A stretch of 64,000 nt of DNA from Cenococcum geophilum 1.58 (taxonomy: Eukaryota; Ascomycota; Dothideomycetes; Gloniales; Gloniaceae): positions 497,475 to 561,474 of the forward strand of contig KV748250.1 of assembly GCA_001692895.1 (NCBI GenBank), written 5' to 3'. The notes below the pieces were generated by a model. It made no database searches. It saw only the letters and a program-made list of their open reading frames with translations, and had not been told where the DNA came from. Below are positions 1 through 10,747 of the stretch, one piece after another. Every line of letters starts with the position of its first letter. Position 1 is the first letter of the stretch. The translations under genes and the position numbers were made by a program.

Positions 1-977
1 GGGTCTAAGGCTCTACTACTAGCTCCTTCTAGTCCTATAAGCCTCGACTTTTCCTAATTATTAGCTTAGTCCTTAGGTACTTAGCTCGCTTATTAGCCAA
101 TACCTAGTTCGCTTCTTATCTTTAATATACTATAGATATATATTCTTAAGACATTCCTACTACTATTATCCGTCTAGGCATTCTTCCGTTAAGAATCTTC
201 CTAGTTATAATATTAAATCTCCTATATCTTAGATCTCTATTAGATACCAACTAGATATAAACTTTATATTTTAGTATCGTCGCTTATCTGGCGCCCAATA
301 TATCCTAAATAGGTATTTCTTATTTTTTACCTTTAGTGCCTTATATATATCGCACTAGTCGTCTATATATATAATCTATACCAATATATAATACGCTAGG
401 TACTTTAGGTTAACTCTTAGTTTATCTTTACCCTTAAGTTTAAACCTCTAATTTCGTTCCCTAAACGTTAGTATATTATTTACTAGTACTAAGATTTATT
501 ATACGCCTCTCTAGTCTACTACTTGTTCTTTAAGATTTCGGGACGTTATAATTAATGCTTCTTTAATATAACTTATGCGTTATTCTATAATTACTATATC
601 CTAGATAATATACTTATCTAACTATATATAAAAGTCTTCCTACTTATTATTGTGTCGCTACCTATACTACTTTTAGTATAGCTCCGTAAGTAAATATAGC
701 TTATTCTTAAGGAAGTATCTTATTATTACTATATCGTTATAGCCTTTTAAATATCTTTCTTTAAATCTAGACGGAATCCCTAAATTCTCTTCTTATTCCA
801 GTTCTTCTAACTATTTAGCCCTAGGTATTCCTATTTTAGGCCTATTAGTAATATATTATAGAGGTATCTTAACCCTCTAATCCCGCATCCCTTTATACCC
901 TTAGTGCTCCTACTATATCTTAACCTTTATCTCAAGGTCCTATAGTAGTTTTAGATTTAAGTATAAGATCAGACCCC
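1..977 (-). pseudogene. gypsy A4 fragment: region between gag zinc knuckle and protease
   Basis: Read on the minus strand, this stretch matches the plus-strand element A1 at about 30.5-31.5 kb, A3 at about 58.2-59.1 kb and the minus-strand element A2 at about 52.1-53.0 kb. The match begins with the same gggtctaaggctctactact block that starts at 52,103. It covers the unidentified domain that family A carries between the gag zinc knuckle and the protease. The protease itself lies off the left edge. Many in-frame TAG/TAA codons show RIP decay. The fragment is continued after the fold-back by the piece at 1,363-1,635. Confidence 0.75.
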
Positions 978-1362
978 TAGAACTCAGTTACCCCCTAAAC
1001 TTAGACGGGTTTCCTATATAAAACGCCGTTTTTCCACCTTTATAAAAATAGTATTAGTAATATATTATTATTAATATAAAGTTCTAAACTTAAAGTTTAT
1101 ATAGTTTTAAGTAAATTTATAAAAAAAAAATTTAAAAAAATATCTTATTACGCCTAAAATATAAAATANNNTATTTTATATTTTAGGCGTAATAAGATAT
1201 TTTTTTAAATTTTTTTTTTATAAATTTACTTAAAACTATATAAACTTTAAGTTTAGAACTTTATATTAATAATAATATATTACTAATACTATTTTTATAA
1301 AGGTGGAAAAACGGCGTTTTATATAGGAAACCCGTCTAAGTTTAGGGGGTAACCGAGTTCTA
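978..1362. repeat. Perfect fold-back palindrome with 3-N gap at its centre
   Basis: Positions 987-1168 and 1172-1353 are perfect reverse complements (182 bp per arm, checked base by base), separated only by NNN at 1169-1171. Complementarity continues outward to about 964/1376 with a few mismatches. It sits inside gypsy fragment A4, so it looks inserted or is an assembly product at an unresolved hairpin. No coding potential was seen. Confidence 0.9.
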
Positions 1363-1635
1363 ATAATCCGATCTTACTTCTTTCTTAAGCTCTACTCCTA
1401 CCTTAGTCTAACTAGGCTTTATTTTATCTCTTATCTAATTATTAGAATCTTAAGTACTAGAAAACTTCTATTCTTTACTTATACCTTTAAACTAAGCTAC
1501 TACCTTTTCCTATTGGTTTTAGTTTATTATAGGTTTATAGGCCGTCCTAATTACCTTTAGAGAATTTTAAATCTTTCTTATCTTGCTTAGGGAATCTTAG
1601 AATTCTCTTATCTCGTCTTAAGAATCTAAGCTAAG
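1363..1635 (-). pseudogene. gypsy A4 fragment: C-terminal gag region
   Basis: On the minus strand this matches the region after the zinc knuckle in family A, around 30.0-30.3 kb in A1 and 53.2-53.5 kb in A2. That region is marked by repeated gattcttaagat-like blocks, seen here as rc copies such as cttaagaatc. Together with 1-977 it forms one broken copy. Similarity stops near 1,635 at a (gaa) run, so the gag N-terminus and LTR are missing on this side. Confidence 0.65.
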
Positions 1636-2467
1636 GAGAAGAAGAAGATTCTTAATAGTTACCAAAGCCCTAAGATACTAGTATCCTATATCTATAATAT
1701 CTAGCTATTTTAACTAGTCTATAGAGGTATTTCTAGAAATAAAGTATTAATATAATTAATATAGTTTACAAGTAAGTTCTTACGCTATAATTTAATTTCT
1801 TCCTCTTATTTTAGCTATAATTTACTACTCTCGCTTAAATCCTCCCTAATAGTATATAGTATAGTAAGATCTAGCCTATTAAATTAACTTTGTCTTAGTA
1901 GTAAAGATCCTATATATATTAATAAATAAGCTAGTAAAAGTAATCTAATATTTTACTATTTACTATTATTTTGGCTTATATAGTAGACTACATACAGTAG
2001 TTAAAGCAGCTCTTCCTTTTATAGCGTGCCTATAATATTAAGATTATAGATAAAATATCTACGTATTAGCTAATTGGAATTAAAATTATAGAGGATATAC
2101 ATATAATTATAGCTTAAGCCTTAATATAATATATTAAGATTTTATCTAAGAAACTTCTAATAAAATAAATCTCTAAGTAAGCGGAAACGTCCTTAAGGAT
2201 TACTAGGTATATCTATAATATAGGCTTTAATAATAATATAAGTTTAACTAGTAGTAATATCGTCTATAGATAGTAGTAGGGGTAGAGATATAATATATAG
2301 GTAAGGCTAGAAATTATTATAGTAGAGAATTAAGGAAATAGTAGTTATTAGGAAAATACTAACATAGCCTATACTCTAGCTAACCCTATAGCTTAATAAT
2401 ATAAAACTTTAAGTAACCTAAGGTTACCTTAGTAAGCTTAAACTAAGGAATTAATACCCTAATTTAT
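1636..2467. other. Unassigned AT-rich, RIP-degraded DNA
   Basis: The stretch is strongly AT-rich with almost no CA/TG. Short reading stretches occur in the plus strand around 2.0-2.3 kb, but I could not tie them to a family. No repeat of it was found elsewhere in the window. Confidence 0.5.
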
Positions 2468-2481
2468 TTAGTAGATAATTA
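2468..2481. repeat. Left target-site duplication of C1
   Basis: The 14-mer ttagtagataatta here is repeated exactly at 3473-3486 and brackets element C1. Confidence 0.85.
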
Positions 2482-3472
2482 GTAGTAGTTCTTTAATTAA
2501 CGTCTAATACGGATCCTATCTAGGCCTACGCAGACTACTCTATTATAGGGGGAAAACTTATAATTTATAGGAAGAAAACCCTACAGTTAGGTTAGGGGAG
2601 GAAAAACCCTATAAGCTACCTTAGTAGGATAAAAAACCCCGGTTTACCATGTCCGTCTATAGCGGCGGCCCTACGGGCCTACGGCTACGTCCTATCCTCC
2701 TTAGATGTTCGAACTCCTTAGGAACCACTGCTTCCTTTACTAGGATATATAGTCCTTACCTAATTAATCGCTATACTGTTATTTCCCATATCTTGGCTAT
2801 CCCCTATATACTATCTCTTATTTAACCATTGCTATATACGCTATACCTCCCCCCCACTAAGGCCTATTGAAGGCGTAAGGGGGATTTATCTATAAACTAC
2901 CACTACACTATACTATAAGGCGAGCGGGACGTATATACCTAGGTATCTTTTATACCTAGGCCCCAGTCACTAGGCCCTCGCTAAGAGTTACCACTCCTTA
3001 AGAGGAGATAGGAAAACCGTACGGTGTCGTCCAGGCTGCCAGGTTTTTTCTAGTATTTAATAGTTAATAGCGAGTAACCGCATACTCCGCGGGCGATCGC
3101 CCTAGAGGTTAGGAGGGGCCGTATATTTGCTCATTGCTTATTGCTCGTTCACATTCACTCGTTCGTTAATATAAGAGGTCGTTAATGCTTTCTATTAGGG
3201 GTCAGGGGATGCTATTAAATGCCACGCATCTATGTTAGATCGTATAGGTGCTTAGCAGGGGAACAGTAGTAGCTATATTATAAAAGGGTACCGTCTATAG
3301 TGGTTTTCGAGATCTTACCATCCCATATAAAAACTTTTCACTACGCCCCACAACGCACACAACCACCACCAGGCCCACTAGCACGGCTATACAACGTCTC
3401 TGCGTTGGCTCTAGGTAAGACTAGGTTTGTAGCCGTTACCGTGTACAGGTACAGAGTCCGTTTTCGACAGCC
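2482..3472. mobile_element. Family C element, copy C1 (991 bp)
   Basis: One of three copies (with 44,539-46,092 and 55,831-56,833). The shared part starts at cgtctaatacggatcc and contains recognisable blocks: cagactactc, gcggcggccc, cctaaggcctat-type blocks, ggcgatcgccct and ggaggggccgtatat. The left 770 bp are shared by all three copies. The right 210 bp are shared only with C3 and end at cgacagcc. No long open frame exists on either strand. Long exact duplications of variable length argue for target-primed (non-LTR) integration of a non-autonomous unit; this is inference. Neither end has a poly(A) run, so orientation is unknown. Confidence 0.75.
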
Positions 3473-3486
3473 TTAGTAGATAATTA
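3473..3486. repeat. Right target-site duplication of C1
   Basis: Exact repeat of 2468-2481, starting immediately after the conserved right end cgacagcc of C1. Confidence 0.85.
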
Positions 3487-3772
3487 ATAAATAGGGAAAT
3501 AGGGGAGGGGAATAGGTATTAAAGCTCTCGTAGAGGCTTTAAAAATATCAATTAGCGGTACTTCTAATAACGTTAAGTAGGCTAAGTTACTAGCTAGTAA
3601 CTTACTTATAGCCAATAACTATTACGGCGCTAGTAGAATATAGTAGAACTAAAAGGGAACTTAATCTACCCCTCGCTACACAAGGGGCGTCTCGCGGCTC
3701 AACTTAGGTGGCCTTTACGTATAGATTTATATAATTAATCACGTAATATATATTAACAATAGCTATTTACAT
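3487..3772. other. Non-coding DNA downstream of the Helitron, with an LTR-like motif
   Basis: At 3,629-3,655 the sequence ggcgctagtagaatatagta resembles the start of the family-B LTR (tattatagcgctag and following bases). At 3,668-3,690 a small hairpin (acccct loop aggggc) is present. The Helitron 3' terminus should lie in this stretch on the minus strand, but I could not identify a hairpin followed by CTRR at the proper spacing. Confidence 0.4.
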
Positions 3773-3985
3773 CGTCGTTGTCGTCGTCGTCTTCTTCAAG
3801 CAACAGTACCAGCACTACCATCACCATCACCACCACCACCGCTACTGCTGCCGCTCCTACTTCTACTCCTGCTGCTACTGCCACTACTACTACCACCACC
3901 ACCACCGCGACCACCGCCGCCACCATGTCCGCGCCTAGCCGCCGCTTCTCGTCCGTGCCGCCGCCGTCTTAGGGTAGGCAGCCTA
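3773..3985 (+). repeat. GC-rich triplet-repeat island with a 64-codon open frame
   Basis: A sharp GC-rich island in AT-rich DNA, built from tcg/acc/gct triplets. A frame from 3,778 (TTG start) to 3,972 gives a Ser/Thr/Ala-rich peptide. Inside it, gccgccaccatg at 3,916-3,927 resembles a strong eukaryotic translation-start context, followed by 15 Arg/Ser/Pro-rich codons and a stop. The many CA dinucleotides mean it has not been RIP-mutated like its surroundings. It lies just downstream of the Helitron stop codon on the opposite strand, where Helitrons often carry captured host fragments. Gene capture is inference; simple low-complexity sequence is the alternative. Confidence 0.5.
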
Positions 3986-4458
3986 CGCGTAGGACTCTTA
4001 TAACAAAAGCAAAACTTCTAGATATATAATATTAACCGTTTCTATTTAATTTAAAGGAAGTAGTACTAAAATACTATTTACGGTAGTAACCCAAGATAGT
4101 ATAATATAGAGCTAACTATATATAAAAACCGGTATCCATAAATCAACGCCTATAAAGGTAAAAGACTAACCCTATAACTTATTTATGGTTATCGCAAAAG
4201 ATAAACGGATAGGAAACTACCGTCAACTAATAATAAACGGCAGCTCGCCTTCCGTAGAAGATAGTATAATCTATAGGATAACCTATAGCTAGTTAGCGAA
4301 GGTGCCACTAAGAATATAGGCTTTAAGACAGCAGCGGCCTATCTAGGTAAGAACTATACGGGTACCGTTATAGAGGCCCTCTTTAGGATATAGGTTCCAT
4401 AAAAGGATTATTAGAGCGCCAACCTTAAGGTAGAGTTATATAGGAGGAAGGTATATAG

Positions 4459-4470
4459 GGTTAAAGCTCT
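4459..4470. repeat. Target-site duplication of the half-LINE, left copy
   Basis: ggttaaagctct, identical to 6,587-6,598; the poly(A)/T run begins directly after it. Confidence 0.85.
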
Positions 4471-4494
4471 TTTTTTTTTTTTTTTTTTTTTTTT

Positions 4495-4829
4495 AGGTCC
4501 GTTGTATTATACTACGTACAATACTGCGCATGCAGCCTCTAGGCTATGGCGCTATAGTTCTATATACATAAATCCTTTCTAGGCAGCTTAATATGTACTA
4601 GTAGCTATGTCCTAGTAGTTTATAAACCCCTAAATTAGGAGTTTATAGTTTCCTAGTAAAATACTAAGATACTATAACTACTAGGGAATGAGAAAATGGT
4701 AAGAAAAACTATAAGAAATCTTAACCCCTGTCCCTGTCCTTTTGCAATTTATTTCTGTCCTTTTGCTCTCTAATATCATTTTAAGAGCCTAGTAGGGAGT
4801 TGCCTCTTCTAGAATCCTAAATCTGTTTT
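4495..4829 (-). other. 3' untranslated region of the half-LINE
   Basis: About 335 bp between the ORF1 stop and the poly(A) tail. It includes an inverted repeat around 4,622-4,647 (ataaacccctaa / aggagtttat). No coding sequence was recognised, so ORF2 is absent rather than decayed. Confidence 0.6.
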
Positions 4830-6208
4830 TATTCTTCCATAGAATCTTCTTCGCGTACTAGTTTAGCAGCTTTAAGAGTCTCGCAGTCTTTACTATAGCA
4901 AAGTTTTTCTTTACAATTAATACAAAGAGGGGTAGTATGCTGGCAAGGCTTGCCTGTTATTATACAGGTAGAACAGGAATGGTCTTTAGATAAATGTGCA
5001 GCCGCACAGTATCTACAGGCCCTAGTAGAGCACCTGTCTCCTATATGGCCAAATTTTTTGGCAGCTCGTACACTGCGTAGTAGGAGAGACTTCGAGGTAT
5101 TTTACTACCTTAGTAGCTGTACCTGCAATGATATCTCTTTTTGCTTAAGGATTTCTTGTCTTTTTTCTTCGTTTTCTATAGTAAAAACTATAGAGCCGAA
5201 TCTGGTCTATGGATCGTGTCTTTTTACACTAGGATGAGATCCATCTAGGTAGTCCTTATATCCTTATAGGGATTAAAGGTCTCAATTTTCTTCTTTTAGA
5301 AGCTTAGAGCCTCCTTCTCCTAGGAAAGGTAGGGGTAGGAACCCCCATAGGCTATAATTTGAACCCATGGTTCTAGTTTTGTTCTCTTTAAAAAGTAAGC
5401 AATTATGCCAGATTTCTTGTATTTAACTAGAAATCCGCATTATACTCTTCCGTAGTTATAAGAAGAATAGTTTTGTTTCCCTTTAGTTCTAGCTATGGAT
5501 GCTAAAACAGGTTTTTCCTACTTGCAGTTTTAAGCAAATAGTTAAATTGGACTTTGTTTCGTATAGAGAAGGATCCTAAAAGGTTAGTCCTTTTGGTCTG
5601 TAATAAGAACTAGCTTCCTTTCTTGTAGCTGCTTTTTTCTTACTTCTAGTAGAAGTAGAAGGGGTAGGAGATGGTGTTGGTAAGGAGGGCAGGGGGGACG
5701 AGGAAGGGAGGTTCTTCTTTAGTCTCTCTGCGTAGGTTTCCTTAGTAGGAGCTACCTCCTTACCGGAGAGCTCTTACTTCTTCGACTAATCCTTGTAGGA
5801 TATCTTTTTGCTTTTTCTTTTCCTTTTATAAAGGCGATTTTCTCCTACTAGAATACTCCGTGTATAGTCCTCTAGCTATTTAACTTATTCTTTTTCTTCT
5901 TCTTTTTCTTCTTCTTCTAGCCCTTTATAGGCCTGTATTAGGCTTTCTAGGGCCTTTATAGGTGTTGTTTAGGAGAAAGGGGAGGGAAAGATATACTTAG
6001 GTATACCAGCCGTTAAAAGTTATTAATTGTTGTCTTTTTTGCAGGTTTTTGGTTTCTTTTTCAGTAGAAGACTGAGGATGTCCTCTTTTTTCTCCTGTCC
6101 AAATAGGCCAGGAGAAGGAGAAGGGGCAGAAAAAGTGAATGTAGTCATAGACTCATTATCACTTATTTCTATAGGAGGTTTTTTTTTATGCCTATTAGAC
6201 TTTGGCAT
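4830..6208 (-). pseudogene. LINE ORF1, gag-like RNA-binding protein (decayed)
   Basis: The frame starts with ATG at 6,206-6,208 (MPKSNRHKKKPPIEISDN) and ends with TAA at 4,830-4,832, about 459 codons if read through. In order it has a basic N-terminus, a Ser/Pro segment, an acidic Glu/Lys tract (5.88-5.93 kb) and a Ser/Thr/Pro linker (5.63-5.72 kb). It ends in a Cys/His-rich tail at about 4.87-5.05 kb reading CRYCAAAHLSKDHSCSTC, then further Cys pairs CINC and a final Cys. This arrangement is typical of fungal LINE ORF1 proteins, which bind element RNA. Several TAA/TAG codons and at least one frame change break it. The open frame at 4,950-5,237 on the plus strand is its shadow. Confidence 0.82.
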
Positions 6209-6586
6209 CTTATAGGGGGGTTTCCTAGTTTTTTTTTCTAACCCTTATACCTTTCTCCTTACTAATCCTACTAGAAGATTTCTGGGGAGATTAGGCTAAA
6301 AGGGAGTAGAAAGACTAGCCCTATTGGTATTGGTATTGGTGGTAGTAGTAGTGGTTTTAGTGTTCCTGTCCGTGCCTCGCTTATAAGCTAGGACCACCCC
6401 TAGAGAAAATTTTCTGTTAGGATAAGGGGGTAAAATGACAAATAAATCCACCTCTAGCTCGCTAGGCGGTAGGAATTAGGTCTTGAAAGTTGGAAAATCA
6501 ATTGTTTTTGATGGTAAGATGGGTATGCGTAAGTTTTAGAGTGTGGCGCTACCTTTTGGTAAGGTTGCATGTGCGGTGAAGGTTTA
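6209..6586 (-). other. 5' untranslated region of the half-LINE
   Basis: About 380 bp from the 5' end next to the target duplication to the ORF1 ATG. It holds (ggt/agt) runs near 6,330-6,360 and no recognisable promoter element. The complete 5' side suggests this is not a 5'-truncated LINE. Confidence 0.6.
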
Positions 6587-6598
6587 GGTTAAAGCTCT
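6587..6598. repeat. Target-site duplication of the half-LINE, right copy
   Basis: ggttaaagctct, identical to 4,459-4,470. One base further out also agrees if a RIP G-to-A change is allowed. Confidence 0.85.
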
Positions 6599-9500
6599 AC
6601 AAAAGCTCTAAGGGGGGAGTATTTTTAGTATTTAGATTGTCCTATTCTACAGTATCCATAAAGTAGAAAACGGACTTAGGGCTATTAAGAAAGTAGAGAA
6701 TAGTATCATTAATAGCAGCAACGGTGTTGTTATAGATAGTTAAGATAGCACGGCCGTAAAATATATGGAGATTAGTATGCGCCTGCTATAAAAGATTAGG
6801 AGGGTAAATAAAGTCAATAAAAGGCTATAGACTGGTAAACTAGGCAATACCGGTAGATAACTAGATACAGCTAGTAAGAGTAGGATTATAAGAAAGACTG
6901 CGGACCTAGGTAGCAAAGTGCTAATTTAGCTTACCGTCTAAAACGCGTATATTCTAGCGTAGCGATAGAATACAGAGGGAAGCCATAAAAAGGACTGCCG
7001 TAAGCAGGCCGCAACAACATTAGCACAGGTCCCCTATTTTACAACAGGGAGGATCTAAGTAAAATTACCACCTAAAATAACGGGAACGCCGCTAAAAGGA
7101 GCCTAGGTATTAGAACGGACGTCTACAAGCATACAATACACGGCTTTAAAGTAGTAATAGTACTATATTAGCACTTCGTCCCAAATTATAAGGGCAGTAA
7201 AGCGCAGTAACTGCGCTAGCTAGGAGTCTTTAGGCACGTTATATACGGATTCCTTATATAGATTAATAGGAATATAAAAACGGGAGTAGGTAGTTTAGCC
7301 GCCAGGTAGTAAAAGGGCAGCTATACTAGAAGAGGTAACGTAGAGAACAATACGGCCACAGGAGCGGTAGTAGTAGCAGATACAGCAGTAAAGAAAGGTT
7401 TTACCGGTGCCTATAGGGCCCTATAGGAAAAAATAGGCGGTCTACGGGTCCGTATCTATAGCGGTAGTAACTATAGTAAAGTAGGCGGCCTTCCTTAGTA
7501 GTACTATAATTAAGCTCTACGGTAATAAGCGGGTTACCATCTATAAGGTCCTAGCGGTACTATAGTAAAGGTAAAAAGTAATCCGTAAGAGTTTTGCTAT
7601 AGTCCGTAAGCATCCGCTAGATAAGATATAGGCCGTAATCTAGATATACATTATTAATACTACCTAGAAAATTAGGCCGACGCTCTAAAACGCGAGGGAG
7701 ATTATTATAGAGAGACGGCTTAAATTTCGCCTAAAGGGCAGAAGGGTCGCTTACGGGGCCATAGACCAAAGAAGTTATAAAAAGAGACCGTAGCTAGGCG
7801 CCGGTAGCAAATATAGATGCTTCTTATAGGCAGTTAACCCACTCTTAGTTATTATTAAGGAGCCCTAAAGCTACGCAAGCGGCTTAAAAGGTTAGGTAAA
7901 TAGTGCCAGTAATAGTACGGAGGTGCTTAAAAGAGGTAGCGCCAAAAACGACGGTAAGTAGTAGCCGTAAATAATACCGTTTGCTAGTAACGGGGCTGCA
8001 GTAATATATACGGCCAATAACAGTATCCTTTAGGCGGACGCGGCGCTACTACTGGCGTATTTTTACTATAAAGGTATACTTATAAGGGAAGTCCTAGTAA
8101 AGCATAGCACGACTATCTATATTTTTAGAGTTATACTAAAACTAAGCGGTTAAAGTTAAATGAGCTATTTTAAGGCGCTATTACAGGTCCTTTATAGACT
8201 CGTCCGGCTAAAAATAAACGGGCTACTAGCCGGGAAGGTATATAGTAAGGTATATTATAGGGGGGTACTCCTTATAAATAGGAAACTTAAATAGCCGCCA
8301 GACAGCCTCTATAGGGCCGATATATCTGCCGTAAAAGTACTTACTAATTTTATCGTTATTATCCAAGAGCTATACAGTTATGCGGTCGTTCCCCTTATAG
8401 ATATACTTATTAATATACTTTATAGCCTATACGGAGCCGCAGGCCTTAACATTAATATAGGCCCTATACTTTACGCTAAGATACGGATTATACGGTACTA
8501 TATAGCGGTTGTTAAGGTCTATAGTAGCACCATTACTGCCCGGTATACGGATAGGCCACAACCGTAAATTATCGCGGCGCCGATACTAAGGGTACCTATT
8601 ATTATATACAACCGTTACGGGGCAGAACGGCTTTAGAAACCGCTTTAAGCAGGTTAGCGAACGCCCTAGAGCACCGGCAACCATATAAGGGGCGCTTAAA
8701 TTAGTAGCACCGCAGGGCCTATAGACCATTATAGTCCGTATAATATCCGTAAGGCGTCTAGTAGGGTTATCTTAGGGCCGTAGGAGCTCTGCAGATATAT
8801 AGCGGTTAATAACTACCGGATCTATAAACAAATTATGGTCCTACAGATGCAAAAAAAGAAGAAGGTAGAGATGCGGTAGGCCCCATTTTTAATATTTAAT
8901 AGTCTAAACGCAGCCTCGGAATTTACCAAAAATCTGCTTTTTCTTAAGGTCGTTAAGAAGGTGGGTAACCTTTATACGGAAAATATAGGCAACTAAATTA
9001 GGGCGGTTAGTAGCAGTTTACAAAGGTAAAAGCTCGCGTATAACTTTATCCTACTATAGATTGGCCGTAAAAGTAATAAATAGGCTTAGACGGCCGTAAC
9101 GGCGGACTATAGCTATAGCATCTTAGTAGCACTGGCCAATAAAGCGGGCGCTACCTAGGTAGTTTAAAGGAAGGATAACGCGGCGGCCAATAGAATTAGC
9201 GTTAACATCTCCGCGGGAAATAGTATCCGCAATACCGTTATATAGATCCGCGCGGAGGTTAGACTAATAGGAACGGATCTAGTTAAGCTTATTTTGGTTA
9301 TATAGGGCCTAGGCGTTAACTACGTACTACTAAAATAGCCGGCGAAAGGCAAATAGTACTAGTTTAGAGTTATTACGGACGTAAAGGTAAAACCGAAAAT
9401 AAGCTCGCTGGGGAAGCCAGTTATACTAGCGGGTATAGGAATCGCTACGGAGCCGCATACCCTAGTGCTAGCCACAGTCGCCATAAGGGAAGAGTAGTAC

Positions 9501-10404
9501 GTAGTATAGCGGCATATAAGTGGCGTAAGTTAGGCTAATACGGTAGTAACGCGGGGGCTTACCGGGCGGCCCACGGTTAGCAAGAATAATATCGCGGTAG
9601 CTGGAATTTTTATACTCGTTAGGAACAACGACAGCAACCTCATTAGCCGTAGGTAGATTTTCACGGCGCTAATCTACCCCCGCTTTAAAAATTAGCTTTA
9701 TCTACGGGTTAAGAATAATCTATAATAGAGTAGATATAGTTTACGCCTAAAGCCGTTCTATAGTAGTCTGGTATAACGTAATAAAAGGACTACTAATCTC
9801 ATATAGTATATTAGTAAGACACCGTAAAACGTCCGCATTAAGCTACGGATTAGTCTATAGACGGATATTAGTAGTATAGGCGGGGTCGTAAAAGTAAAGC
9901 TAAGTATATCAAGGTACAGCTCCGGAGGGAACTTCTATAGGCCTAGTAAGGTAGTATAGTTCGCCATAAATCTGGAAATAATTAATACCAGCCAAAGTAG
10001 CGCTACGGTTAGTAGTAGTGCAGCTAACGGAGGTAAAAGCCAAAGCTGCGTTATACGAACGGAGCTGGTCCTAAAACGTACGGGCGAAGCGTTCCTAGAA
10101 CTGCAGTAGGGTCCGTAAATACTACGGCGGGGGTATAAACAAAGGTAGAATAACATCGCCTTGCTTATAGCAGCTCTTAAAGCGAGGCTCTTTAGCCCAT
10201 GTAGAACTAATCCGTTTATCTATCCAGTATAAAGCTTAGCAGTAATTATAGGCTATATTTATAGGCCCAATATCTAACTAGTCCGCAATAGGGCGGACCG
10301 TAGTAATAGCGGCCATACTTATAGGCCTAATATCCAACTGGTCCGTAATAGGGCGGGCCGTAGTAGGTCGCGGCTAAATCAATACGGGCGGTATAAGGAG
10401 GCGG

Positions 10405-10535
10405 GAAGTAGAGGAAGAAGCAGCAGCGGAAGCAGCAGCAGAAGCAGCAGCGGAAGTAGCGGCGGAAGCAGCGGCGGAAGTAGCGGCGGAAGCAGCGGCG
10501 GAAGTAGCGGCGGAAGCAGCGGCGGAAGCAGCGGC
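10405..10535 (-). repeat. 12-bp tandem repeat inside the Helitron N-terminal coding region
   Basis: Repeats of the unit cggaagyagcgg run through this stretch. In the Helitron frame they encode Ala/Ser/Thr repeats (AASAATSAA-like). Periodicity is 12 and 24 bp, with alternating c/t at one site. The unit length is a multiple of three, so copy-number change keeps the frame. The open frame at 10,327-10,689 with RCFRRYFRR repeats is an alternate-frame reading of the same DNA. Confidence 0.85.
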
Positions 10536-10747
10536 AGGCTGCCGAAGGTCCGCTAAAGATCGTCAGGGCCGCCCCTTTCTTTTCTCCTATATATATATAG
10601 TTAGAAAGGCAGCTAAAAAGAAGGGAAAAAAGTATTAACCTTATAAGGGTTACAGGTCTTATACGGAGCTCCAAGACGGTTCGTTGCAAAGTCAGCAGAA
10701 GAGCGATACTGCCTACAGACAGTACAAAATGGACGATCGAAAGGCAT

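Larger units (their letters stand above)
4471..6586 (-). mobile_element. ORF1-only LINE (half-LINE) with poly(A) tail
   Basis: The insertion interrupts the Helitron helicase. The T run at 4,471-4,494 is the poly(A) tail of a minus-strand transcript. The 12-mer ggttaaagctct occurs exactly on both sides (4,459-4,470 and 6,587-6,598), the hallmark of target-primed reverse transcription. Between the tail and the 5' end there is only a gag-like ORF1 plus untranslated ends; no endonuclease or reverse transcriptase sequence is present. It is less RIP-mutated than its host element. Confidence 0.88.
3998..10747 (-). pseudogene. Helitron Rep-helicase, RIP-inactivated and split by a LINE
   Basis: The minus-strand product is a rolling-circle transposase: a HUH Rep nuclease that nicks DNA fused to a PIF1-like helicase. 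An ATG at 10,745-10,747 opens a frame with a cysteine motif (FCTVC...KTC). An Ala/Ser/Thr-rich repeat (10.4-10.5 kb) and a Helitron_like_N region (about 9.0-9.6 kb) follow. The HUH site at 8,848-8,882 reads GLPHLYLLLFLH, so the second His of HxH has become Tyr (CAC to TAC). The Tyr motif KYINKYIYKGND lies near 8.38-8.43 kb. Walker [10 protein letters not shown] is at 7,397-7,424 and Walker B LIIWDE at about 7,177-7,200. After the LINE (4,471-6,586) the helicase resumes and ends with the INKxxGxSF-type motif near 4.1-4.2 kb and a TAA at 3,998-4,000. Stops are mostly TAG/TAA from former Gln/Trp codons. Family certain; boundaries of the transposon are not. Confidence 0.92.

Noticed and set aside
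9935-10156. 73-codon minus-strand frame
   Set aside because: Alternate-frame reading of the Helitron N-terminal region; the Helitron frame itself is followed through this stretch.
10327-10689. 120-codon frame with Arg/Cys/Phe repeats
   Set aside because: Produced by the 12-bp repeat in a shifted frame; the Ala/Ser/Thr reading joins the Helitron motifs on both sides.
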